This document shows positions 17,516-25,981 of a stretch of 64,000 nt of DNA, one piece after another. Source of the DNA: Cupriavidus pauculus (lineage in GTDB: Bacteria > Pseudomonadota > Gammaproteobacteria > Burkholderiales > Burkholderiaceae); the NCBI RefSeq assembly GCF_008693385.1, contig NZ_CP044065.1, positions 1,612,001-1,676,000 on the forward strand, in the 5' to 3' direction. Both the position numbers and the translations under genes were made by a program. The notes beneath the pieces are model-generated. The model had not been told where the DNA came from and searched no databases. It saw nothing but the letters and a program-made list of their open reading frames with translations. Position 1 is the stretch's first letter; every line of letters starts with the position of its first letter.

Positions 17516-18451
17516 ATGCAATCCAAGCGCACCCTTGGCCTCGCCGTCGCACAGATGGGCCCCGTCCATCTGGCCGACTCGCGTGCCGCCGTCGTCCGCC
17601 GACTCCTCGACATGATGCGCGACGCGCACGGCCGCGGCGCGACCTTCGTCGTGTTTCCCGAGCTCGCGCTCACCACGTTCTTTCCCCGCTACTGGATGGA
17701 CGAGGCCGAAGCGCAGGAACGCTTCTTCGAACGCAGCATGCCCGGCCCGGCCACGCAGCCGCTGTTCGACGAGGCGAAAAGGCTCGGCATCGGCTTCTAT
17801 CTCGGCTACGCGGAACTGACGCCCGAGGGGCAGGCCTTCAACACGTCGATCCTCGTCGGCACGGACGGTGCGATCGTCGGCAAATACCGCAAGATCCATC
17901 TGCCTGGCCACAGCGATCACAAGCCGGACGCGCCGTTCCAGCATCTCGAGAAAAAGTTCTTCGAAGTCGGCGACCTCGGCTTCCGCGTATTCGATACGCA
18001 GGACACGCGCTTCGGCATGTGCATCTGCAACGATCGCCGCTGGCCCGAAACCTATCGCGTCATGGCGCTGCAGGGTGCCGAGGTGGTCGTGCTCGGCTAC
18101 AACACGCCGTCACGCAATATCCACTGGAACGAGCCCGCGCATCTGCGTACGTCCACGCACCTCATCTCGCTGCAGGCCAATGCGTACCAGAACGGGATCT
18201 GGGTCGCGGCGGCGGCCAAGTGCGGCAGCGAGGACGGCCATCACATGATCGGCAACTCGGTCATCGTCGCGCCCACGGGCGAGATCGTCGCGCGCGCGCT
18301 CACCGAAGAGGACGAAGTCATCTCGGTGCACGCGGACCTGACGCTTGGCGAACACTTCCGCCAGCACGTCTTCAACTTCGCGAAGCACCGGCGCCCCGAA
18401 CACTACCGGCTCATTACCGAGCGCGTCGGCGTGGGCGATCCGCTGCCCTGA
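17516..18451 (+). CDS. N-carbamoyl-D-amino-acid hydrolase (nitrilase superfamily)
   Basis: 311-residue C-N hydrolase. The nitrilase triad is visible: Glu-49 (FPELAL), Lys-126 (KYRKIHLPG) and Cys-171 (CICNDRRWPE). The CNDRRWPE and GYNTP blocks and the C-terminal HVFNFAKHRRPEHY match D-carbamoylases (about 304-312 residues) rather than other nitrilases. The reaction is N-carbamoyl-D-amino acid to D-amino acid, CO2 and ammonia; beta-ureido acids are an alternative. Start ATG 17516 gives the family N-terminus. The gene lies upstream of a Bug protein and a D-aminoacylase, so the locus handles N-blocked amino acids. Confidence 0.88.
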   Translation: MQSKRTLGLAVAQMGPVHLADSRAAVVRRLLDMMRDAHGRGATFVVFPELALTTFFPRYWMDEAEAQERFFERSMPGPATQPLFDEAKRLGIGFYLGYAELTPEGQAFNTSILVGTDGAIVGKYRKIHLPGHSDHKPDAPFQHLEKKFFEVGDLGFRVFDTQDTRFGMCICNDRRWPETYRVMALQGAEVVVLGYNTPSRNIHWNEPAHLRTSTHLISLQANAYQNGIWVAAAAKCGSEDGHHMIGNSVIVAPTGEIVARALTEEDEVISVHADLTLGEHFRQHVFNFAKHRRPEHYRLITERVGVGDPLP

Positions 18452-18541
18452 GGCTGCGTGGAACGCCACGTCGAACCATCGCCGCGCACGCTTGTTGCAT
18501 TCCCCGAATTATCGATCTGCCGTCTGCCCGAAGGAAGTCGC

Positions 18542-19540
18542 ATGCTCCCGTTTCGTCTGCCCTCCCGTTTCATCAAGCGTTTGACCATTGCCGCCATCGG
18601 CGTCTCGCTGGCACTGCCGGCGGTGCAGGCGTTCGCCGCATGGCCGGACAAACCCATCACGTTCGTGGTCCCGTCCGCGGCGGGCGGCTCGCCCGACGTG
18701 CTGTCGCGGCTCGTCACCAATGAAATGACGCGCACGCTCGGCGTGCCGATGGTCATCGAGAACCGTCCCGGCGCGGCCGGCAATATCGGCATCCTGCAAA
18801 TCAAGAGCAAGGCCGCGGACGGCTACACGGTAGGCTATGGCAACGTCAACACGCTGGCCGTCAACCGCTCGCTGTTCAAGAAGCTGCCCTACGACGTGGA
18901 CAAGGACCTCGTGCCCATCGTGCACGCGTTCGATCTCTACAACGTGCTGATCGTCCGCAGCGATTCGCCGTTCCACACCGCCAAGGGCCTGATCGACGCC
19001 GCGAAAAAGGCGCCCGGCACGCTGTCGTTCGGCGCGCCCGGCATCGGGACCACGGGCCACCTTGGCGGCGAACTGTTCAAGAGCATGGCCAGGATCGACG
19101 TGCTGTTCGTGCCGTACAACGGCGGCCCGGCCGCGCTGCAGGATCTGCTCGGCGGCCGCATCGACTATCTGTTCGCCAATACGTCCGAAGTCGGTCCGCA
19201 GATCGCGGCCGGCAAGGTGCGCGCGCTCGGCGTCAGCAGCCTCAAGCGGCTGCCGATCCTGCCCAACGTGCCCACGCTCGACGAATCGGGGCTCAAGGGC
19301 TACCAGACCGTGGCATGGGGCGGCGTGGTCGCGCCGCGCGGTACGCCGCCGGAGGTGGTGAGCAAGCTCAACCAGGCCGCCAATGCCGCGCTCAAGACCG
19401 ACGTGGTGCGCGATGGGCTTGCCAAGCTCGGTGCCGTGCCCGCGGGTGGCAGTCCGGCCGACTTCCAGGCGACGATCAACGAAGAAACCGAGCGCTGGCG
19501 CAAGCTGATCGACGAAGCGCATATCGAGAAGCTCGACTGA
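18542..19540 (+). CDS. Bug/TctC-family periplasmic solute-binding protein
   Basis: 332 residues with signal peptide (TIAAIGVSLALPAVQAFA) and Bug signatures KPITFVVPSAAGGSPDVLSR and VIENRPGAAGN. ATG at 18542 follows GGAAG; a start 28 codons upstream would bury the signal peptide. It sits between the D-carbamoylase and the D-aminoacylase, six bases from the latter, so its ligand is probably an N-carbamoyl or N-acyl amino acid. No TctA/TctB partners are nearby. Confidence 0.9.
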   Translation: MLPFRLPSRFIKRLTIAAIGVSLALPAVQAFAAWPDKPITFVVPSAAGGSPDVLSRLVTNEMTRTLGVPMVIENRPGAAGNIGILQIKSKAADGYTVGYGNVNTLAVNRSLFKKLPYDVDKDLVPIVHAFDLYNVLIVRSDSPFHTAKGLIDAAKKAPGTLSFGAPGIGTTGHLGGELFKSMARIDVLFVPYNGGPAALQDLLGGRIDYLFANTSEVGPQIAAGKVRALGVSSLKRLPILPNVPTLDESGLKGYQTVAWGGVVAPRGTPPEVVSKLNQAANAALKTDVVRDGLAKLGAVPAGGSPADFQATINEETERWRKLIDEAHIEKLD

Positions 19541-19545
19541 TCGCC

Positions 19546-21018
19546 ATGACCCCATCCCGCCAACCGGATCGGACCGCCCGCCTGCTGCTGCGCGGCGGCA
19601 TGGTCATCGACGGCACCGGCGCGCCGGCCCGCGCCGCGGACGTCCTCGTCGAAGGCGACCGCATCGCGGCCCTCGCCGCGCCCGGCACCGCCATCGAGGG
19701 CGACGTGGGCGATATGACTGTGCGTGATATCGCCGGGCTCACCGTCGCGCCCGGCTTTATCGACTCCCACACGCACGACGACGGCTATCTGCTCGCGCAT
19801 CGCGACATGGTGCCCAAGGTGTCGCAGGGCATCACCACGGTGGTCACCGGCAACTGCGGCATCAGCCTGGCGCCGTCGCCGGCGGCGGACCGGGTGCCGC
19901 AACCGCTCGACCTGCTCGGCCCGCGCGACCTGTTCCGCTTTCCGCGTTTCGCGGACTGGCTCGCTACGTTGCGCGCCCAGCCCGCGGCGGTGAACGTGAT
20001 TCCACTTGTGGGCCATACCACGCTGCGCGTCGCCGCGATGGACGACCTGCAACGCCCCGCCACGCCGGACGAGACGGCCCGCATGCAGGCACTGCTGGCG
20101 GAGGCGATCGAGGCCGGCGCATTCGGCATGTCCACGGGCACGTTCTATCCGCCCGCGGCCCATGCCACCACGCGCGAGATCATCGACGTCGGCGGCCCGC
20201 TGCGTGCGCGCGGCGGTATCTACGCCACGCATCTGCGCGACGAGGCCGACCAGATCGACGCGGCCATCGAAGAAGCGCTCGAGATCGGCCGCGCGCTCGG
20301 CACACGCGTGGTGTTCTCTCACCACAAGCTCGCGGGCGAACGCAACCATGGCCGCTCGGCCGCGACGCTCGCGCGTATCGGCCAGGCCGGCGCGCTGCAG
20401 CCCGTCTGCCTCGACTGCCATCCGTATCCCGCCACCTCGACGATGCTGCGGCTCGACCGCGTGCGTCTGGCCCGCCGCACGATGATCACGTGGTCGGAAG
20501 GCTATCCGGAGGCTTCCGGCCGCGACTTCGACGATATCCAGCGCGAACTGGGCCTCGACGACGACCAGATGCTCGCGCGCCTGTCACCGGCCGGCGCCAT
20601 CTACTTCCTGATGAGCCAGGAGGACGTCGATCGTATCGTCGCCGATCCCCGTTGCATGGTCGGCTCGGACGGGTTGCCGTTCGACAAGCATCCGCATCCG
20701 CGCCAGTGGGGCACGTTCACGCGCATTCTGGCGGACACCGTTCGCGAACGCGGGCTGATGCCGCTGGAGACCGCCATCCACAAGATGACGGGTCTGGCCG
20801 CCCGGTATTACGGCCTGCCCGACCGCGGCCTGCTGCAACCGGGCATGCGCGCCGACCTCGTCGTCTTCGACCCGGCCACGGTCACCGACCGCGCGACGTT
20901 CGATGCGCCGATTCAGGCGAGCGAGGGGATTGCCGGGGTCTGGGTCAATGGCGAATGCGTCTGGGATGGGCAGCGCGCCACGGGCGCCTATCCGGGACAG
21001 ATGCTCGCGCCGGCCTGA
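19546..21018 (+). CDS. N-acyl-D-amino-acid deacylase (D-aminoacylase)
   Basis: 490-residue amidohydrolase that removes acyl groups from N-acyl-D-amino acids. Features: small N-terminal beta domain with GGMVIDGTGAPARAADV, the metal ligands in GFIDSHTHDDGYLL (HxH, residues about 74-82), the cysteine ligand in TGNCGISLAP, GTFYPPAAHAT, and the C-terminal MVGSDGLPFDKHPHPR. Length fits the 480-500 of the family. It starts 6 bases after the Bug gene in the same operon. A zinc ion is the expected cofactor. Confidence 0.9.
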   Translation: MTPSRQPDRTARLLLRGGMVIDGTGAPARAADVLVEGDRIAALAAPGTAIEGDVGDMTVRDIAGLTVAPGFIDSHTHDDGYLLAHRDMVPKVSQGITTVVTGNCGISLAPSPAADRVPQPLDLLGPRDLFRFPRFADWLATLRAQPAAVNVIPLVGHTTLRVAAMDDLQRPATPDETARMQALLAEAIEAGAFGMSTGTFYPPAAHATTREIIDVGGPLRARGGIYATHLRDEADQIDAAIEEALEIGRALGTRVVFSHHKLAGERNHGRSAATLARIGQAGALQPVCLDCHPYPATSTMLRLDRVRLARRTMITWSEGYPEASGRDFDDIQRELGLDDDQMLARLSPAGAIYFLMSQEDVDRIVADPRCMVGSDGLPFDKHPHPRQWGTFTRILADTVRERGLMPLETAIHKMTGLAARYYGLPDRGLLQPGMRADLVVFDPATVTDRATFDAPIQASEGIAGVWVNGECVWDGQRATGAYPGQMLAPA

Positions 21019-21041
21019 CCTCGCTCGTTCTGCTCGCCCGG

Positions 21042-21956
21042 CTACGCGAACCGGCGGCTGACGAAGTCCGCGAACGCCCTCACCTTCGCCGAATGCCGGC
21101 GTTGCTGGGGGCTGACCAGATGAATGGGCATCGGCACGGCTTCCCAGTCCGGTAACAATCGCTGTAACTCGCCGCTCGCCAGCTCTTCGTCGAACAGCCA
21201 TGTCGGCGAGTAGCCGATCCCCATGCCCGCGAGCAGCGACGCCCGCATGACCTCGCTGCTGTTCGTCTGCAGATTCCCCTGAATCCGTACTGCGGAGGTC
21301 GTGCCCGCCGGCACTTCCGCACCGGCGCCCGCCGTGAACTGCCAGACGTTGCGCGACACGGTCTCGGTGTAGACGAGGCAGTTGTGCTGCGCGAGATCTT
21401 CCGGTGTCTTCGGCGCCTTGAGGCCGGACGGCAACCTGCGCAGATACTTGCGATGCGCCACCAGCGTCCGGTGCGTGGTGCCCAGCCGCCGTGCCACGAG
21501 GCTGCTGTCCGATAGTTCGCCGATCCGCACCGCGACATCGATCCCGAGCTCGACGAGATCGACAAACCCGTCATGCAGGCGCAGGTCGATCTTCACATGG
21601 CGATGTTCCGCCAGAAAATCCTGGACGATCGGCATCAGCTTGCGGCGCCCGAACGCGACCGACGCGGCCACGCGCAGCCATCCCGACAGCTGCTGCTCTC
21701 CGGACCGCAGCGCACCCTCGGCCTCCGCGATCTCGGCCACGAGCCGCCGCACCTGCTCGAAATAGCGCGCGCCTTCCTCGGTCAGCGCAAGCGATCGCGT
21801 CGTGCGCGTGAGCAGCTTCGCGCCGAGGTCCGCCTCGAGCGCCGCCACCTGCTTGCTTACCGCGCCCTGCGTCACGTCCGCCTCATGCGCCACCGCCGAA
21901 AAACTCCCGGCTTCCACGACCCGCACAAAGGTCCGCATCGCCTGCAGCTTGTCCAT
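21042..21956 (-). CDS. LysR-family regulator divergent from an SDR gene
   Basis: 304 residues of the CrgA/AaeR-like LysR subgroup: HTH (MRTFVRVVEAGSFSAVAHEADVTQGAVSKQVAALE), then the typical GWLRVAASVAFGRRKLMPIV and VDLVELGIDVAVRIGEL. The divergent gene is a short-chain dehydrogenase and the shared intergenic region carries a perfect LysR-type dyad, so the regulator likely controls that gene and itself. Confidence 0.9.
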   Translation of the reverse strand: MDKLQAMRTFVRVVEAGSFSAVAHEADVTQGAVSKQVAALEADLGAKLLTRTTRSLALTEEGARYFEQVRRLVAEIAEAEGALRSGEQQLSGWLRVAASVAFGRRKLMPIVQDFLAEHRHVKIDLRLHDGFVDLVELGIDVAVRIGELSDSSLVARRLGTTHRTLVAHRKYLRRLPSGLKAPKTPEDLAQHNCLVYTETVSRNVWQFTAGAGAEVPAGTTSAVRIQGNLQTNSSEVMRASLLAGMGIGYSPTWLFDEELASGELQRLLPDWEAVPMPIHLVSPQQRRHSAKVRAFADFVSRRFA

Positions 21957-21974
21957 CGATATCCCTTCGTCTTT

Positions 21975-21989
21975 ATTCCAGCGTGGAAT
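21975..21989. promoter_or_regulatory. LysR-type operator (T-N11-A)
   Basis: ATTCCA-GCG-TGGAAT is a perfect 6-bp-arm dyad of T-N11-A form, 19 bp from the LysR start and about 80 bp from the SDR start. Such a dyad close to the regulator's own start usually serves autorepression. Confidence 0.65.
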
Positions 21990-22069
21990 GATTGATATGA
22001 GAATACCCCACTGAATCTACGCATGGGAATCAACGATAGTGGATGAACGCAAAACCACGGAGACCCATC

Positions 22070-22831
22070 ATGACCCCTTCCGCTGCCGCCCCTGTTGTCC
22101 TCATTACCGGCGCCCTCACCGGCATTGGCCGCGCCACGGCCCTCGCCTTCGCACGCGAGGGCAGCCGCCTCGTCGTCAGCGGCCGCCGCGAGGAAGCCGG
22201 CCATCAGCTGGCCGCCGAGTTGCGCGCGCTCGGCACGGAAGCCGAGTTCGTTCGCGCCGACGTGCGCTTCGAAGCCGATGTCCGCAACCTCGTGGAACGC
22301 GCGGTCGAACGCTTCGGCCGCATCGACGTGGCGGTGAACAACGCGGGGACCGAAGGCCAGGTCGCCCCGCTGTCCGAGCAGTCGGTGGCCAACTACGAGG
22401 AAACGTTCTCGACGAATGTGCTGGGCACGCTGCTGGCGCTCAAGCACGAGATGCGCGTGATGCTGGCCCAGGGCAGCGGCGCGATCGTCAACCTGTCCTC
22501 GGTCGCCGGACACGCTGGCTTTGCGGGCGCATCGGTCTACGTGGCCAGCAAGCACGCCGTGGAAGGCCTGACCAAGTCCGCCGCGCTGGAGGGCGCCGTC
22601 GCCGGCATCCGCGTCAATGCGGTCGCCCCCGGGCCCGTCGCCACGGACATGCTCGACCGCTTCACCGGCAACGACGCCGGCGCCCGGTCCGGCTTTCTCG
22701 ACACGATTCCCGCGCGCCGCGCCGGCACGCCCGAAGAGATCGCGCAGACCATCGTGTTTCTTGGCAGCGACAAGGCGCGCTATCTCACGGGTCAGTCCAT
22801 TGCGGTCGATGGCGCCTATCTGGCGCAGTGA
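22070..22831 (+). CDS. Short-chain dehydrogenase/reductase (SDR)
   Basis: 253-residue classical SDR: cofactor motif TGALTGIGRAT (residues 14-24; G-x3-G-x-G), NNAG, catalytic serine in NLSSVAGH and the YVASK tetrad (Y, K) and a C-terminal YLTGQSIAVDGAY. Arg residues after the second strand (SGRREE) favour NADP(H). ATG 22070 is preceded by GGAG at 7 bases; ATG 22043 has none. It is controlled by the divergent LysR gene. Substrate unknown. Confidence 0.88.
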   Translation: MTPSAAAPVVLITGALTGIGRATALAFAREGSRLVVSGRREEAGHQLAAELRALGTEAEFVRADVRFEADVRNLVERAVERFGRIDVAVNNAGTEGQVAPLSEQSVANYEETFSTNVLGTLLALKHEMRVMLAQGSGAIVNLSSVAGHAGFAGASVYVASKHAVEGLTKSAALEGAVAGIRVNAVAPGPVATDMLDRFTGNDAGARSGFLDTIPARRAGTPEEIAQTIVFLGSDKARYLTGQSIAVDGAYLAQ

Positions 22832-22882
22832 GCATCGCTGACGCCGCCGCGACAGGAACGTCGCGGCCGGCCGCCATGCATG

Positions 22883-23173
22883 TCACGGCTGGATGCAGAC
22901 GCCATCGCGGCGGACCCACGACACGAACGACGCCGACGGCGCGACGCGCTGAACACCGAGGAGCATCTGGCTCATGACGGCATGCGCCTCGGTCGCCGTA
23001 CACACGTACGTCATCGATAATCGCCGCTCGCGGTCGATCTGGATCAGCATTTGCGCCAGCGTGGGCCGGGCGAGACGTTCGACGAGGGTTTCGAGGTCAC
23101 GCTCGTGCTCGGCAAGCTGGTATGTCAGGGTGAACGTGAAGTAGTCATGCGGCGTGACGTGCGGAGGATGCAT
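22883..23173 (-). CDS. Orphan antitoxin-like N-terminal domain protein
   Basis: 96 residues, no recognised enzyme motif. Residues 9-85 resemble the first 80 residues of the HTH protein at 25454-25978: FTFTLTYQLAEHERDLETLVERL compared with YVFTLKYQLADGLGDPDRVVARL, and the ending VQRVAPSASFVSW compared with VRRAVPEARLIEV. The HTH half is absent here and no toxin-like partner lies beside it. It looks like a stand-alone copy of the sensor/partner-binding domain of that two-gene module. ATG 23173 has only a weak ribosome-binding site. Confidence 0.65.
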   Translation of the reverse strand: MHPPHVTPHDYFTFTLTYQLAEHERDLETLVERLARPTLAQMLIQIDRERRLSMTYVCTATEAHAVMSQMLLGVQRVAPSASFVSWVRRDGVCIQP

Positions 23174-23300
23174 GGTACGAATTCCGAGCGCGGAGAGTTA
23201 TCAGACCCCAACCCTAGCAGCGCCGCAAAGCGCGCTGAATAGCCGATCTCTCGAATTCATCCCACGCGTGGACCCACCAGAAACTTTCGGCAAACTCTGA

Positions 23301-24347
23301 CTAAGCCGCCATGCCCGACCGCCCCAGCAAGCCCAGCCGGACCAGACTCTCGGCCGTGGCCACGATCGCGTCCTCGCTCGAACGCGGCGCCCAGCCAAGC
23401 AGGCGAATGGCCTTCTCGCTCGTGGCGTTCATGTTCCTGCCCAGCAGCGTGGCGACCCCTTTCAATGAGGGGTTCCTGCGCGCGGCCAGGCGCACCATCC
23501 AGTTCGGCAGTTCCCACGCCGATACCTTGCTGGCCGCCGCGCCCATCCGGCGCTGCAATACCTTCGCCACGTCGCCCATCCACAGGCTGTCGCCCGCGAT
23601 CGCCAGGAAGCGTTCGCCACGGGCGGCAGGGTTCGTCATGGCCAGCACATGCAGGTCGGCCACGTCCCGCACATCGACAAAGCCGCAATTGACCTTCGGG
23701 CATCCGCGCTGCCCGTCGAGCATTCGCGTGATCATCGAGATGGAGTGCGAATAGTCGGCGCCCAGCACGGGCCCCACCACCGCCGTCGGATTGACGGCCG
23801 ACAACTCGAGGCCACCGCCCTCGCGCGCGATGAAGTCCCACGCCGCGCGCTCGGACAGCGTCTTGGACTTCTGGTATGGCCAGATGTCGCCGGCCGTCAG
23901 ATCGCTCCAGTTGTTCTCGTCGAACGGCCGATTCAGTTGCGCATGCCCGGCACAGATCGCTCCGAACGCGGAGGTCAGCACGACGCGCCTGACGCCGGCA
24001 TCCCGCGCAGCGCGGAGCACGCGCAGATTGCCGCCGACCGCGGGCCGGATCCAGTCCTCCTCGCGCACCTGATCGCCCGACGGCGTCGGCGACGCCCCGT
24101 GGAGCACGTAGGCACATCCGGCCACGGCTTCTGTCCAGCCGCGGTCGTCGCCCAGGTCGGCGACGACGAACGACAGCCGATCTCCCGCCGCCACGCCGCC
24201 CGTCCGCAGCTGGTCGCGCACCGCCGCCTCCCGCGCCGCGGACCGGACCGTGGTCCGCACCCGATAGCCCGCGCGCAGCAGGGCCAGCATGCAGTGCTGC
24301 GCGATAAATCCCGTTCCGCCCGTGACCAGTACCGTCTCTTCGCTCAT
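23301..24347 (-). CDS. NAD(P)-dependent epimerase/dihydroflavonol-4-reductase-like protein
   Basis: 348-residue extended SDR. The N-terminal VLVTGGTGFIAQHC cofactor motif, VLHGASPTP and VVLTSAFGAI (serine region) and YQKSKTLSE (YxxxK) are present; the pattern is that of dihydroflavonol-4-reductase/aldehyde reductase-like proteins. ATG 24347 begins two residues before the Rossmann strand; an in-frame ATG at 24386 lacks a ribosome-binding site. It diverges from an AraC-family gene, which probably regulates it. Substrate unknown. Confidence 0.86.
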   Translation of the reverse strand: MSEETVLVTGGTGFIAQHCMLALLRAGYRVRTTVRSAAREAAVRDQLRTGGVAAGDRLSFVVADLGDDRGWTEAVAGCAYVLHGASPTPSGDQVREEDWIRPAVGGNLRVLRAARDAGVRRVVLTSAFGAICAGHAQLNRPFDENNWSDLTAGDIWPYQKSKTLSERAAWDFIAREGGGLELSAVNPTAVVGPVLGADYSHSISMITRMLDGQRGCPKVNCGFVDVRDVADLHVLAMTNPAARGERFLAIAGDSLWMGDVAKVLQRRMGAAASKVSAWELPNWMVRLAARRNPSLKGVATLLGRNMNATSEKAIRLLGWAPRSSEDAIVATAESLVRLGLLGRSGMAA

Positions 24348-24469
24348 GTCGATGTCCCAAATGCCGAAAGGCGTCAGGTTAGACACGAAGCCGCGTACGG
24401 TGAATAATTGAAAGTGCGATTTACTTTCGCGATAGTACGAAAAAGCTCGAAATACGCCGAATTAGCCCG

Positions 24470-25435
24470 ATGAGCCGCGATCCGTTTTCCGACATCCTGA
24501 AGTTCACCCATGCCGAGTCCATCGTCACAGGCGGATTCACGGCGACCGGCCCGTGGGCGCTCCGCTTCCCGGCTCCGGAGAAGATCAAGTTCTTTGCGGT
24601 GGTGAAGGGGCAGTGCTGGGTGCGGATCGACGGCGAGCAGGAACCGGTCCGCTTCGAGACCGGCGACGTCGGGTTGCTGGCGGCCAGACGATCGTTCGTG
24701 CTCGCGAGCGATCTGGACACGCCACCCGTCGATGCGATGAGCGTGTTCGCCCGTGCCGGCAACAACGGTGTGCATCTCGGTATCGGTATCGGCACCGGCA
24801 CCGGCACCGGCACGGCGCCGGATTTCTCGCAGATAGGCGGCCACATCCTGCTGGACCCCGTCAGCGGCCGGCTGCTGGCCGACGTCCTGCCGCCATGGAT
24901 CCATGTCCCGGCCGCCTCCGCGCAGGCCACGGCCTTTCGCTGGCTGCTCGCGCAACTGGTCGAAGAGCGCGCCAACGAACAGCCCGGCACCCAGCTCGCC
25001 TCCGCGCAGCTCGCGCAGCTGCTGTTTATCCAGATCCTGCGCGCGCACCTGCGGACGTCCGCACCGATGCCACCCGGGTGGCTCCGCGCGCTCGGAGACG
25101 CCCGCCTCGCGCCGGCCCTGCGCCTGATGCACGACGACCCCGCGCGCACCTGGCACCTCGAAGACCTCGCGAAAGCCTGCGCCATGTCCCGCACGACGTT
25201 CGCCGCCCACTTCAGGACCGTCGCCGGCGTCGCGCCGCTGACCTACCTCACCGAATGGCGCATGCGACTGGCCGAACGCGCGCTGCGGGAAGACGACACG
25301 CCGGTCACCGTCGTCGCCCAATCGCTCGGCTACTCATCCGATAGCGCGTTCAGCACGGCCTTCAAGCGCGTGAACGGCCACTCGCCCAGGGCCTATCGCA
25401 TGGCCATGCGCGAGGCCGAGCCAGGCGAGGCGTGA
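24470..25435 (+). CDS. AraC-family transcriptional regulator
   Basis: 321 residues. An N-terminal cupin-like AraC_binding_2 domain (KFFAVVKGQCWVRIDGEQ, FETGDVGLLAARRSFVL) is followed by two C-terminal HTH motifs (WHLEDLAKACAMSRTTFAAHF; VTVVAQSLGYSSDSAFSTAFKR) within the last 100 residues. A glycine/threonine run (GIGIGTGTGTGT) in the middle is encoded by six hexanucleotide repeats. The regulator is divergent from the epimerase-like gene and probably activates it. Confidence 0.88.
   Translation: MSRDPFSDILKFTHAESIVTGGFTATGPWALRFPAPEKIKFFAVVKGQCWVRIDGEQEPVRFETGDVGLLAARRSFVLASDLDTPPVDAMSVFARAGNNGVHLGIGIGTGTGTGTAPDFSQIGGHILLDPVSGRLLADVLPPWIHVPAASAQATAFRWLLAQLVEERANEQPGTQLASAQLAQLLFIQILRAHLRTSAPMPPGWLRALGDARLAPALRLMHDDPARTWHLEDLAKACAMSRTTFAAHFRTVAGVAPLTYLTEWRMRLAERALREDDTPVTVVAQSLGYSSDSAFSTAFKRVNGHSPRAYRMAMREAEPGEA
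24779..24814 (+). repeat. Hexanucleotide tandem repeat inside the AraC gene
   Basis: Six units of GGYAYC (GGTATC twice, GGCACC three times, GGCACG once), coding alternating Gly-Ile and Gly-Thr. Because the unit is two codons, slippage would change linker length without a frameshift. Confidence 0.75.
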
Positions 25436-25453
25436 TCCCGCCGAAAACCGAAC

Positions 25454-25978
25454 TCACCCCACCAGTGCCTGCAACTCCCTCGCCGCCGCCCGCGGCAACC
25501 GCTGGCCCTCCTTGGCCAGATTGACCTGCAACGCCACCCGCGCCACGTCCAGCGCCTCCCTGGCCAGCGAGTAGGTCCCCTTCGCCTGCAGCCACGCCAA
25601 CACATCCACCAGATGCCAGATGGAAGCGCTGCCTTCATGCACGGGCGTCGGAAAACTCCCCGGGTGCGACAGCATCAGCTTCCGCATGTTCTGCCGCGAC
25701 ACGCCAATCATCTCGGCGACATCGGTCAGTCCAACGAGGTCCGGCGCCACCTCGATGAGCCGCGCCTCCGGCACGGCCCGCCGCACATCCGCGAGCGCAC
25801 TGCGCACCGCCGCATCGGCGCTGGGCGCTTCGCGCGTGAACGCCAACGCGAGTCGGCCGGGCTGCCCGATGCCAACCAGCGCGTCATCGCAACCTGCCTC
25901 CCCCAGCCGTGCCACCACACGGTCCGGATCGCCCAGACCATCGGCCAACTGGTACTTCAAGGTAAAAACGTATTCCAT
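25454..25978 (-). CDS. HTH antitoxin-like protein of a two-gene module
   Basis: 174 residues. Residues 1-80 form a small alpha/beta domain (YVFTLKYQLADGLGDPDRVVARLGEAG...LALAFTREAPS). Residues 82-140 hold an AlpA/MerR-like helix-turn-helix (LVGLTDVAEMIGVSRQNMRKLM) with a downstream SIWHLVDVLAWLQAKG, typical of excisionase-like DNA binders. It starts 3 bases after the stop of the HicA-like gene, so both share a transcript. The architecture (partner-binding domain plus DNA-binding domain, next to a small HicA-like protein) suggests an autoregulating antitoxin. Toxin-antitoxin behaviour is inference from the family layout. Confidence 0.72.
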   Translation of the reverse strand: MEYVFTLKYQLADGLGDPDRVVARLGEAGCDDALVGIGQPGRLALAFTREAPSADAAVRSALADVRRAVPEARLIEVAPDLVGLTDVAEMIGVSRQNMRKLMLSHPGSFPTPVHEGSASIWHLVDVLAWLQAKGTYSLAREALDVARVALQVNLAKEGQRLPRAAARELQALVG

Positions 25979-25981
25979 CGG

